A stretch of DNA of 12,993 bases from Candidatus Woesearchaeota archaeon (GCA_016933095.1 JAFGBP010000048.1:1-12993); one strand, 5' to 3'. Positions 1-6,131 are shown, numbered from the stretch's first letter. Program-made: numbers and translations. The notes: generated from the letters alone by a model not told the origin.

Positions 1-474
1 CATCTCCTTGATGAGCCTGTCAACCTTGTTGATAAACAACACGGGCTTTACGCGCTCACGGATAGCCTGCTTGAGGACCGTCTCTGTCTGTGGCATTATT
101 CCTTCGGATGCGCATACAAGGACTATGGTGCCATCGATAGCCCTCATGGCCCTTGTCACGTTGCCACCGAAATCCACGTGGCCTGGCGTGTCAATAAGGT
201 TGATTAAGTATTCTTGGCCCTGAAAATCGTGGACCATCGACACGTTAGCAGCGTCAACCGTCATGAGCCTTTCCTGCTCGTCAGAATGCTGCCACGTCGC
301 CATGCCCTTGTCAAGGTCTCCTGCAAGCCTCTCGCTCATCAAGCCAGAAGCCGCCAAAAGATTATCTGTAAAAGCGGTCTTTCCATGGTGGATGTGAGCG
401 CTCGTGCATATATTCCTGATATTCTCAGGCTTGCTAATCATCCTTTTCATCCTATCAACTTGTTTTTCTCCCAT
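1..474 (-). CDS. fusA: Translation elongation factor 2 (aEF-2), N-terminal part, cut by window edge
   Basis: EF-2 is the GTPase that moves tRNA and mRNA through the ribosome after peptide transfer. Only the first 158 residues are in the window; the frame stays open to base 1. The G domain is clear: P-loop AHIHHGKT (residues 26-33), switch I with Thr72, G3 DTPGH (95-99), G4 NKVD (149-152), and an EF-2 signature with FGGNVTRAMRAID and MPQTETV. Two usually constant positions differ: AHIDHGKT has become AHIHHGKT, and the switch I RGITI has become RLMTV. The start at 474 follows an AGGTGAT Shine-Dalgarno with 8-nt spacing. The gene is last in the visible operon, 39 bp after ndk. Many archaea have infB in this place, but the motifs here are EF-2, not IF5B. 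Confidence 0.93.
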   Translation of the reverse strand, partial: MGEKQVDRMKRMISKPENIRNICTSAHIHHGKTAFTDNLLAASGLMSERLAGDLDKGMATWQHSDEQERLMTVDAANVSMVHDFQGQEYLINLIDTPGHVDFGGNVTRAMRAIDGTIVLVCASEGIMPQTETVLKQAIRERVKPVLFINKVDRLIKEM

Positions 475-513
475 TTCCAATCATCACCTAAATCTTTCTT
501 TTCTCCACCGGCC

Positions 514-999
514 TCATTCGTACGTTATGTGCACGTCGTGGACGGTCTTATATGAGTGCAACTCCTTATCTACGAACCAAAGAGCTATCTCTTCATTCGC
601 CTCCTCAAGGTTACCGCTAGCATGTATGAGGTTCTTCATCGCAACCCCCTTAGCGTCGGCGTACTTGTATGAGACGTGAGCGTAGTCGCCCCTAATGGTT
701 CCTGGAGCAGAGCTCTTCGGCTCGGTCGTCCCGACCATCTTCCTGACGATCTCGACCGCGTGGACACCCTCAAGCACCATCGCGACCACAGGACCCTCAG
801 TTATGTTCTTCTCAAGACCTGGGAAGAACGGCTTGCCCACGTGCGCCTTGTAATGCTTCTTAGCAAAATCCTTGTCGACCCAGAACATCTTCATACCCAC
901 TATCTTCAGGCCGACCTTCTCGAACCTTGTCACAATCTCGCCCACGAGCATCCTGGAGACGCCGTCAGGCTTAACCAATACGAGTGTCCTTTCAATCAT
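514..999 (-). CDS. ndk: Nucleoside diphosphate kinase
   Basis: The enzyme transfers the gamma-phosphate of ATP to nucleoside diphosphates through a phosphohistidine, and so supplies GTP, CTP, UTP and dNTPs. The 161-residue product has the opening LVLVKPDGV (residues 6-14, with Lys10), the KHYKAH segment (48-53), PGTIRGDY (99-106) and the active-site NLIHAS with His126. It is slightly longer than common 140-155 residue forms. I chose the ATG at 999 because MIERTLVLVKPDG is the usual NDK beginning; a GAGG lies 12 nt upstream. Upstream ATGs at 1017 and 1068 would add residues unlike the family. It lies between eL24 and EF-2 in one operon, matching the classic archaeal L7Ae-S28e-L24e-ndk order. 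Confidence 0.95.
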   Translation of the reverse strand: MIERTLVLVKPDGVSRMLVGEIVTRFEKVGLKIVGMKMFWVDKDFAKKHYKAHVGKPFFPGLEKNITEGPVVAMVLEGVHAVEIVRKMVGTTEPKSSAPGTIRGDYAHVSYKYADAKGVAMKNLIHASGNLEEANEEIALWFVDKELHSYKTVHDVHITYE

Positions 1000-1099
1000 C
1001 TTGTCTTTTCGCCTCATCTGTTGATTGACTCTGATCCAAAAGAGTTTGCGTCCGCAGAAAGCGGGCAAAAAAAGAGTTTTGTGCCGAGCGATCCTATGA

Positions 1100-1336
1100 T
1101 CACTGCTTCTTCTTGGAAGTCTTGGCTTCTGCCTTCGGCGCAGCCTTCTTCGAGGACGACTTCTTATTCTGGACGTATTCCTGGGTCCAGGTCACGTTCC
1201 TTGGCTTGCGCCCCAGCTTCAAGAGGTTCTTCTCGCACTTGCTGCTGCAGAAGTACAATTGCTTGCCGTCCTTCTTGACATAAAGCTTGCCTGTACCGGC
1301 TGCGAGCGTGTTCCTGCAAAATTCGCACTTAACCAT
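1100..1336 (-). CDS. rpl24e: 50S ribosomal protein eL24 (L24e)
   Basis: A small zinc-binding protein of the large ribosomal subunit. It has 78 residues, with a Cys4 zinc site formed by CEFC near the N-terminus (Cys4, Cys7) and CSSKC around residues 30-34. The family pattern FCSSKCEKNLLKLGRKPRNVTWT follows. The last 20 or so residues are a lysine/alanine/serine-rich tail not needed for the fold, making it a little longer than the usual 60-70 residues. The start at 1336 has a GGTGAT Shine-Dalgarno a few bases upstream. The gene is 19 bp after eS28 and in the same operon. Confidence 0.95.
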   Translation of the reverse strand: MVKCEFCRNTLAAGTGKLYVKKDGKQLYFCSSKCEKNLLKLGRKPRNVTWTQEYVQNKKSSSKKAAPKAEAKTSKKKQ

Positions 1337-1355
1337 GTCTCATCACCATTCCCGT

Positions 1356-1649
1356 CTACTTGTTCCTGCCGGACTTGTTAAGCGGCCTTGCTTCTATCTC
1401 TGTCTCTCGCAGCATGAGCATGTCACCCAGCTGTACTGGTCCGCGGACGTTTCGCCTAATGATCTTGTTGGCGTCGCGACCTTCAAGGACCTTGCACCTG
1501 ACTTGGGTGGCTTCGCCCCTGGCGCCCGTCCTTCCGACGATCTCTTCTACGCTCGCAGGGACTGCCGGCGAGAACGTGACTCCTCCTTTCTGCTCCAAGT
1601 CGGACTGGTCGCGCCTGCCCCTCTGAAAACGCTTCTTATCTCCTGGCAT
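1356..1649 (-). CDS. rps28e: 30S ribosomal protein eS28 (S28e)
   Basis: A small-subunit protein near the mRNA exit and decoding side. The family core is plain: VGRTGARGEATQVRCKVLEG, then RNVRGPVQLGDMLMLRETE and a basic C-terminus. The product is 97 residues, against about 70-75 for most archaeal S28e. The extra part is a charged N-terminal extension of roughly 25 residues (MPGDKKRFQRGRRDQ...). No ATG or GTG lies between this extension and the core, and the ATG at 1649 has a good AGGTGAT Shine-Dalgarno, so I believe the extension is real. It is 33 bp downstream of L7Ae in the operon. Confidence 0.94.
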   Translation of the reverse strand: MPGDKKRFQRGRRDQSDLEQKGGVTFSPAVPASVEEIVGRTGARGEATQVRCKVLEGRDANKIIRRNVRGPVQLGDMLMLRETEIEARPLNKSGRNK

Positions 1650-1682
1650 TGTAAATCACCTATACCTACTGTATTGACAGAC

Positions 1683-2000
1683 TTATTCTGCCTTTCCGCC
1701 AAGTTCCTTGATCAGATCCTTAGCTTCCCCTTCCTTTGTCACGGCGACGCTTGCAGTGCCAATCTTCAGCCCTGCTGCTGCTCCAAGCTCGTCCTTGCTT
1801 GGAACCTCGACGCAAGGTATGTTCTTCTCCTTGCAAAGAAGAGGTAGGTGCATCGTAATCTCAGCCGGGCTCACATCCTTAGCGTATACTACCAGCTTTG
1901 CCTTTGCCTTCTCGATCGCCTTGGTGACCTCATTGGTCCCCTTGGTTATCTTGCCGCCCTTCCTGGCAAGCTCGATTGCTTCATATGCTTTTTCACTCAT
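1683..2000 (-). CDS. rpl7ae: 50S ribosomal protein L7Ae (eL8), kink-turn-binding protein
   Basis: L7Ae binds kink-turns in 23S rRNA, in box C/D and H/ACA guide RNAs and in archaeal RNase P. The 105-residue product shows the family pattern GGKITKGTNEVTKAIEKAKAKLVVYAKDVSP, followed by HLPLLCKEKNIPCVEVPSKDELGAAAG. It is somewhat shorter than the usual 117-125 residues. Two ATGs are possible. The one at 2009 directly abuts the GGAGG, which is too close; the one at 2000 has 9-nt spacing and gives the usual MSEKAYEAI start, so I use 2000. It is first in the ribosomal operon. Its leader holds a predicted kink-turn (2076-2127) which the protein itself should bind, pointing to autoregulation. Confidence 0.95.
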   Translation of the reverse strand: MSEKAYEAIELARKGGKITKGTNEVTKAIEKAKAKLVVYAKDVSPAEITMHLPLLCKEKNIPCVEVPSKDELGAAAGLKIGTASVAVTKEGEAKDLIKELGGKAE

Positions 2001-2075
2001 ATTGTTCATCCTCCGTATGGATTCATCTGTTCTTAGTCCAAATCGACCTACAGCATGAGATTACAGAAAATCCTG

Positions 2076-2127
2076 TACCTCGCTCAGTTCCGAACGATCA
2101 GCTCCGGAACATCATTACTCATAGGTA
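2076..2127 (-). promoter_or_regulatory. Kink-turn (box C/D-type) in the L7Ae mRNA leader
   Basis: Read on the minus strand, the leader has AATGATG (2116-2110) and CTGA (2087-2084), which match boxes C and D. They join a stem II of 7 further pairs (2109-2103 with 2094-2088; one is G-U) with an 8-nt loop. The kink-turn rules are met: a 3-nt bulge (2116-2114), tandem sheared G-A pairs (2113 with 2084, 2112 with 2085), a U-U pair (2111 with 2086) and G2110-C2087. Outside, T2117-G2083 and G2118-C2082 can pair, and TACCT (2127-2123) pairs with AGGTA (2080-2076) across an internal loop. The predicted transcription start is at about 2128. L7Ae binding to a kink-turn in its own 5' leader has been reported in Sulfolobus; here it is inferred. 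Confidence 0.75.
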
Positions 2128-2149
2128 TTCCTCTAAAGAAAAACGGGTG

Positions 2150-2159
2150 GTTTATAAAA
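2150..2159. promoter_or_regulatory. TATA box of the L7Ae operon (near-symmetric, may also fire rightward)
   Basis: TTTATAAAA on the plus strand reads TTTTATAAA on the minus strand, a consensus archaeal TATA box. About 26 bp downstream on the minus strand is position 2128, the 5' edge of the kink-turn structure. In the other direction the start would be near 2181, just inside the left arm of the inverted repeat. No other strong TATA box was found for the ribosomal operon. Confidence 0.65.
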
Positions 2160-2173
2160 GTATCGAAAAAATG

Positions 2174-2297
2174 GGCTGCGTTGAAAGTCTCTCGTGCGCG
2201 GCGCTCATCGCGCATTAGAAAGAATCATTTGCCGAGTCTAGAGTGCCAATATAAGTTTCTTGAAGGAACGCCTATGCGCACTTTTTTCAACGCAGCC
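2174..2297. repeat. 13-bp perfect inverted repeat bounding a ~124-nt structured intergenic element
   Basis: GGCTGCGTTGAAA (2174-2186) is the exact inverse of 2285-2297. Inside this, GTGCGC (2194-2199) pairs with GCGCAC (2276-2281) and GGCG (2200-2203) with CGCC (2269-2272), so 23 pairs form one long interrupted stem with about 65 nt at the tip. On the minus strand the stem is followed by six T (2170-2165), as in a terminator; on the plus strand it is followed by eight A. It lies between the end of the SurA-like gene and the L7Ae promoter. It could be a terminator, a small structured RNA or a miniature inverted-repeat insertion. I recognise no known RNA family and see no target-site duplication. 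Confidence 0.6.
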
Positions 2298-2305
2298 AAA
2301 AAAAA
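2298..2305 (-). terminator. Oligo-T terminator after the SurA-like gene
   Basis: Eight consecutive T on the minus strand, 28 bp past the stop codon of the SurA-like gene. Archaeal RNA polymerase commonly releases at such T-runs. A second T6 run follows the inverted repeat at 2170-2165, so the surA-like operon appears to be closed off before the L7Ae promoter. Confidence 0.5.
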
Positions 2306-2332
2306 GGCGAATAGAGCTTACCTTTGCCTGGG

Positions 2333-3604
2333 TCACTGCCCCTGGCCTGCAACGTAGTTCACGATTTCTGCGCTGCCCCGAAGCGACTGCAAGTATCCTG
2401 CAAGCGCGCCTTGCCTCTTCTGGAGTGCAATCAGGTCTGAGATGTCATCATGCGCCTCTTCGTAGGACAACGGCCTTGCAGGCTCGATCTGGAGCACTTG
2501 GACGATGTGGTAGCCGAGCCTTGTAGAGATAAGCTTAATGTCCCCTGGCTTTGAGGAGTAGACGATCTCCTCGTACTCCGGCAACAAAGATCCCATCTGG
2601 GCGTCGTAGAGTCCGCAGTTGTTCTTGGAAGCCAAGTCCTCAGAGTAGAGGCTCACCAGCTCGCAGAAGTTGGTCGCGTTGATCTGGGACGCGATGCCCT
2701 TGGCATACTCTAGCTTTGCAGTCGCGGTCGACTGGTTAGCGTATATCATCAGCTGGCTCGTAGCCGACCTCGGAATAGTTGTCAGGTTATCCTTGTAAGC
2801 CTCGTAGAACGTGCTGATCTCATCCTCGCTTACGCCCTCAGCGGTCTTTGCAATCTCCAAGATCATCTTTTGTATGAGAAGGTCATTCTTCACCTGACCC
2901 CTAAACTTTTGGATAGAGGAATTGGCCTGCAGTAAGGCGGCTTCGAAAGATTCAGCAGTTAAGCCGTTCTGGGACAGGAATGCGTTCACCGATGCATCTA
3001 TCTCCTCCGAGGAGACTTCCAAGCCGACTCTCCTGGCTTCCTGCAGCAGCAGTTTGTTGTTAATCGCCTGGTTGAAAGCATCGTTCAGGCTCTGGTTGGT
3101 CTGGAGGTTTGCAGGGATGGAATTAAAGATGGCTAGGACCTCATCAGTATAGACTGGCTCACCATTCACAGATGCCAGGAGATTGGTGGCCACTCCTGCA
3201 TTGGATGTGCCGAGACTGAAATCCTGCTCAATCACGCAAACAATCTCTCTTGAGGAAGGATCAAGCACGTATACAAGCGACTTATGCTGTTTCTGACTCA
3301 CAATCTCTGCCACGTAGAAATCCTCCATTGCAAATCCTTCGCAGTGAGAAGCCACTTGCGCAGCTACAGGTACAGCTGCCGGTCCTGAAAACCTTTGCAA
3401 AGTCATGACCCCATCAGGGTATGTCTGATAGTATGATTCGACGGACTTTTCAAAGCCATTCTTTTCAAGGAATAAATCTGAGAGCAAGAATATCGCCAAC
3501 GCCAGGATGGCAATGACTGCAACTGACAGGAATATCTTCAAACCAATCCTCCCAGCACCTCTTCTTCTTATCTTGTGCTCCCCATTATTCTCTTGTCCTT
3601 CCAT
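2333..3604 (-). CDS. Membrane-anchored SurA/parvulin-like peptidyl-prolyl isomerase or chaperone
   Basis: Residues 1-20 are basic (KIRRR). Residues 24-45 form one membrane helix, so by the positive-inside rule the rest faces outside. About 90 residues of unknown type follow, then a SurA N-terminal-like helical region (about 140-270; SVNGEPVYTDEVLAIFN, NNKLLLQEARRVGLEVSSEEID), then a parvulin domain (about 275-395) with the closing LGYHIVQVLQIEPARPLSYEEA. In the parvulin part the first dual histidine of the SHILV motif is Gln (SQLMI), while the later GYH histidine is kept, so isomerase activity is uncertain and a chaperone role possible. An ATG at 3625 overlaps the previous stop (ATGA) and would add seven residues; I prefer 3604, which has GGGGGG with 7-nt spacing. 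It is second in an operon with the prenyltransferase homologue. Confidence 0.85.
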   Translation of the reverse strand: MEGQENNGEHKIRRRGAGRIGLKIFLSVAVIAILALAIFLLSDLFLEKNGFEKSVESYYQTYPDGVMTLQRFSGPAAVPVAAQVASHCEGFAMEDFYVAEIVSQKQHKSLVYVLDPSSREIVCVIEQDFSLGTSNAGVATNLLASVNGEPVYTDEVLAIFNSIPANLQTNQSLNDAFNQAINNKLLLQEARRVGLEVSSEEIDASVNAFLSQNGLTAESFEAALLQANSSIQKFRGQVKNDLLIQKMILEIAKTAEGVSEDEISTFYEAYKDNLTTIPRSATSQLMIYANQSTATAKLEYAKGIASQINATNFCELVSLYSEDLASKNNCGLYDAQMGSLLPEYEEIVYSSKPGDIKLISTRLGYHIVQVLQIEPARPLSYEEAHDDISDLIALQKRQGALAGYLQSLRGSAEIVNYVAGQGQ

Positions 3605-3621
3605 ATTAAAACCCCCCAAAA

Positions 3622-4359
3622 TCATCTTTCTTTATCCTTGGCAATTACCGAATTATAAAAATTGATCGCTTCATCAAGATCCTTCCTCTCAAAAGTAGGC
3701 CACCTCCTAGATGAGAAATGAATGACCGCCCCCTTGGCATCCCACAAGAGCAGCCCTGAATAGCTCCGGCGAGTCTCTATTATGAGCTCTGGAGGAGGAA
3801 AGTAAGAGCTTGAGAGGTTTTCCTTGATAGCGTCTGCATTAAGATCGTCTTCGCTCAGCTTCTTGGCGTTGATCTTTCGGACCATCAGCTTTATGGCGCT
3901 TAATACCTCTTCGCGGCCGTCATAATTGACAGCAAAGTTAAGGAAGAAGTTGTCATACATTTTTGTCTTCTCCATCGCCTGCTTGAAGGAATCTGCAAGC
4001 TCGCTCTCCACCTGATACCATTGGCCTATCACGAACACGCGCACCTGGTTCTTATGAATCCTCTCATCATCAGAGAGCGAATAGAAGAAATCCTTCAAAG
4101 ACTTAAGGACATCAGGATCGTCATCTGTAAGCCCGACTGTGACTACTCTTATGCTATTCTTCAGCTGGTAATCAATTATCTCATGAAGGATTTCGAAATG
4201 CCTCTTCAATACTTCAGAAAGGTCCTTCTTCTGCTCCTGCGCCCATTTCTTGACGTGGGCTGTGTTGATTGCCAGGTGAGTCGGCACCTTCCTGGACCCG
4301 ACCATTTCCCCAACCATCCCGCTTACTAAAGGAATCTTTACTTTTAAAAGCTCAACCAT
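3622..4359 (-). CDS. Cis-prenyltransferase (UppS-family) homologue lacking catalytic residues
   Basis: Active relatives extend allylic diphosphates with isopentenyl diphosphate to make the polyprenyl carrier for glycosylation. The 245-residue protein has the family length and several landmarks: PTHLAI..WA (26-40), NFAVNYDGR (141-149, normally NYGGR) and PPPELII...LLLW (188-206). The key residues are gone. The MDGN block with the catalytic Asp reads NTAH (32-35); the FSTENW block reads VGLTDDD (75-81); IGD reads IGQ (111-113); the IRTSGE block reads IETRRS (194-199), so its phosphate-binding Arg is Glu. It may be a non-catalytic partner subunit, like eukaryotic NgBR/Nus1 or one subunit of heteromeric archaeal enzymes. 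The ATG at 4359 follows GGGGG by 5 nt; a TTG directly before it is less likely. It is cotranscribed with the SurA-like gene. Confidence 0.82.
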   Translation of the reverse strand: MVELLKVKIPLVSGMVGEMVGSRKVPTHLAINTAHVKKWAQEQKKDLSEVLKRHFEILHEIIDYQLKNSIRVVTVGLTDDDPDVLKSLKDFFYSLSDDERIHKNQVRVFVIGQWYQVESELADSFKQAMEKTKMYDNFFLNFAVNYDGREEVLSAIKLMVRKINAKKLSEDDLNADAIKENLSSSYFPPPELIIETRRSYSGLLLWDAKGAVIHFSSRRWPTFERKDLDEAINFYNSVIAKDKER

Positions 4360-4400
4360 CAAATCCCCCGGATAACCTTGAATAGAAGGCGAACATCAGT

Positions 4401-4410
4401 TAAATATTTA
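4401..4410. promoter_or_regulatory. Shared TATA box of the divergent uppS-like and prepilin peptidase genes
   Basis: The sequence TAAATATTTA is a perfect palindrome, so it reads the same on both strands. Going right, 26 bp leads to about 4431, four bases before the prepilin peptidase ATG: an effectively leaderless mRNA. Going left it leads to about 4379, giving the uppS-like gene a leader of about 20 nt that includes its GGGGG Shine-Dalgarno. One box may thus serve both genes. Confidence 0.6.
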
Positions 4411-4434
4411 AAATCTTCGCCTAAAAAGAGACAT

Positions 4435-5316
4435 ATGCTGTTTGATTATCCTCCAAATCTGATCATAGGGTTAATTGCAGGCTTCGTTGCCCTTGTCATT
4501 GCCTCTATAACCGACATGAAGACGAGGGAAGTCCCTGACTGGCTTAATTTCTCGCTGTCATTCTTCGCAATCGGATACGCAGTCATATTAAGCGTGCTCT
4601 ACTCGAACGCTGGGTTCGTGGCGAACGCAGTATGTGGCCTCACCCTCGGGCTGGCAGTAGGGCTTTTCATGTTCTACACAGGACAATGGGGAGGCGGCGA
4701 CAGCAAGCTGATAATAGGGCTCTGCGCCATCCTCGGCGTGCAGGTTCCAATGCTGTCAAGCATCGGCGGAAACGACTTGATATTGGCCTTCTTCGTCAAC
4801 ACATTGTTTGTCGGGGCAATATACGGGCTGGGCTTCAGCATCTGGAAGGCCATCGTCCACTTCTCAGAGTGGAAGAAAGAAGCCTTGTCGAAATTCAAGC
4901 AGCGAAGCGTACGCGTGTCAAAGATAGTCCTGATAATCTTCATGATACTGGCGCTCCTAAACTACGTGTTGTCACCTGGCCTGAACGCGGCGTTCATCCT
5001 CGGGATAGCAGTTCTGATGATGTTCATGCTCTACCTTTGGATATTTGTGTCATGCGTCGAGAAGGTGCACATGGTGCAGCCGATAGACGTGAAGAAGCTG
5101 ACAGAAGGGGATTGGATCGTAGAGCCTGTCACAAAGAAGGGGAAGACCATCCTCAAGCCTACAAGGATAGGAATCACAAAGGACGAGATCGGCATCCTCA
5201 AGAAGAACAGGATCAAGAAAGTAATCATTAAGGTTGGCATCCCGTTTGTCCCGAGCTTCCTCTTAGCATACATCTTGATGATAGTCTTCGGAAACTGGCT
5301 CGCGCTATTCTTCTGA
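4435..5316 (+). CDS. Archaeal prepilin peptidase, A24 family aspartyl protease
   Basis: This integral membrane protease cuts class III signal peptides of type IV pilin-like subunits (pili, archaellum, adhesins). The 293-residue protein is mostly membrane helices. Both catalytic aspartates are in place: Asp27 in SITDMKTREVPD and Asp89 in the GxGD motif GGGDSK (86-91). After about six helices there is a soluble part (about 205-265, VQPIDVKKLTEGDWIVEP...) and a last hydrophobic helix, as in the longer archaeal EppA-like type. The ATG at 4435 is chosen because the protein begins there with a membrane segment after a short head and because the TATA box predicts a start about 4 nt upstream. A TTG at 4378 would place the TATA box inside the gene. 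The downstream gene converges on it. Confidence 0.92.
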   Translation: MLFDYPPNLIIGLIAGFVALVIASITDMKTREVPDWLNFSLSFFAIGYAVILSVLYSNAGFVANAVCGLTLGLAVGLFMFYTGQWGGGDSKLIIGLCAILGVQVPMLSSIGGNDLILAFFVNTLFVGAIYGLGFSIWKAIVHFSEWKKEALSKFKQRSVRVSKIVLIIFMILALLNYVLSPGLNAAFILGIAVLMMFMLYLWIFVSCVEKVHMVQPIDVKKLTEGDWIVEPVTKKGKTILKPTRIGITKDEIGILKKNRIKKVIIKVGIPFVPSFLLAYILMIVFGNWLALFF

Positions 5317-5336
5317 TCTTCTGATTCTCTAAGATC
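5315..5336. terminator. Possible bidirectional terminator between convergent genes
   Basis: GATCTT (5315-5320) and AAGATC (5331-5336) form a 6-bp stem with a 10-nt loop. It spans the 12-bp gap and overlaps the stop codons of both the prepilin peptidase (plus) and the NDT-like gene (minus). The surrounding DNA is T-rich on the plus strand. The symmetry and position fit a shared terminator, but the stem is short. Confidence 0.35.
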
Positions 5337-6096
5337 GTTTAGCGTATATACCGCTCAAGGCTAATGCCACCCTGCTATAGCTCTTGGTCCTTCCGTAATT
5401 ATTCTCCAGCGCTATTTGCCGGACGACATCCTCTGGATTCTCGACCCTAAAAGGCTTCTTCGACGCAAAGACCATTCCCAACTTGACTGCTGACCAGTGC
5501 TTCAGCTGGGGAGGCTTCCCAGGAGCAGCTTGAGCGTAATCAAGACGTATCGGAACGATTGCATTCGCATTGATCTTGTCAGCAAAGGCGTACACTGGCT
5601 CCAGCCAGTCTGAAGGGTAGCGGTAACCGTGCTCTGATATCTCCGATACCACCTTGTACATGGGATCTCTGCGATCCAGAGTGGGGTCGTCCAGGTTCAG
5701 GCCTCCAATCTTCTTCTCAAGCCCTGCGGCAATCCCCATATCGACCCTTGACTCTTCACTCGTCAAGTCCAGATATACTTTCACGAGGCCGGCATGTCGG
5801 ATCGCAAACGCCATCGTGTTGCAGATAAGGATGCCCCCAGTCTCGTCGTTCTGGTCGTTATGGATGTAAGGCCAATAAACCTTGACTCCAGCTTTCTGAG
5901 CCTCTTCCAAGTGTTTCGCCACTAACTGCTGCTGTTCAGGATTCGAATCCCTGACAGGGCATATGAAGACCTGCCTCTTGGCAGGGTCAGGCTCTGAGAT
6001 GAACCTGATGACGCCCAAAGCGTTCTCTTGGTTGAATGCTATCCTTTCAGTGATATCGCAAGTGTTCTCCATCCGATCTGCTATCGATAATGCCAT
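5329..6096 (-). CDS. Nucleoside 2-deoxyribosyltransferase-like protein
   Basis: The middle of this 255-residue protein resembles the nucleoside 2-deoxyribosyltransferase fold: a first strand with a conserved Arg (VFICPVRDSNPEQQ, 43-56), a second strand (VKVYWPYIHNDQND, 71-84), the ETGGILICNTMAFAI segment (85-99), a strand VKVYLDLTSEES (105-116) and DMGIAAGL (119-126). Relatives bind or cleave nucleosides and related N-glycosides. Here the usual small-residue S-x-G-S before the DMG is SEESRV. The N-terminal 40 and C-terminal 110 residues match nothing I know; the latter contains HWSAVKLGMVF and may be a second domain. The start at 6096 is supported by a TATA box at 6122-6131, which predicts a leaderless mRNA. 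The substrate cannot be deduced; family assignment is from motifs only. Confidence 0.7.
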   Translation of the reverse strand: MALSIADRMENTCDITERIAFNQENALGVIRFISEPDPAKRQVFICPVRDSNPEQQQLVAKHLEEAQKAGVKVYWPYIHNDQNDETGGILICNTMAFAIRHAGLVKVYLDLTSEESRVDMGIAAGLEKKIGGLNLDDPTLDRRDPMYKVVSEISEHGYRYPSDWLEPVYAFADKINANAIVPIRLDYAQAAPGKPPQLKHWSAVKLGMVFASKKPFRVENPEDVVRQIALENNYGRTKSYSRVALALSGIYAKRS

Positions 6097-6121
6097 TTTG
6101 ACACTTTGGGAACTAGTAGAA

Positions 6122-6131
6122 ATATATAAAA
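6122..6131 (-). promoter_or_regulatory. TATA box of the NDT-like gene
   Basis: TTTTATATAT on the minus strand, centred about 26 bp from 6100, places the start about 4 nt before the ATG at 6096. Next to it, at 6129-6141, is CACCCTCTCATTT, also found upstream of the next promoter at 7741-7750. Confidence 0.6.

Noticed and set aside
1..474. Reading the left-edge GTPase as IF5B (infB), as expected from gene order
   Set aside because: DTPGHVDFGGNVTRAMRAID and MPQTETV are EF-2 signatures, not IF5B.
3605..3625. Overlapping ATGA start for the SurA-like gene
   Set aside because: Possible by translational coupling, but it lacks a good ribosome site, whereas the ATG at 3604 has a G-run at proper spacing. 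Kept as an alternative only.
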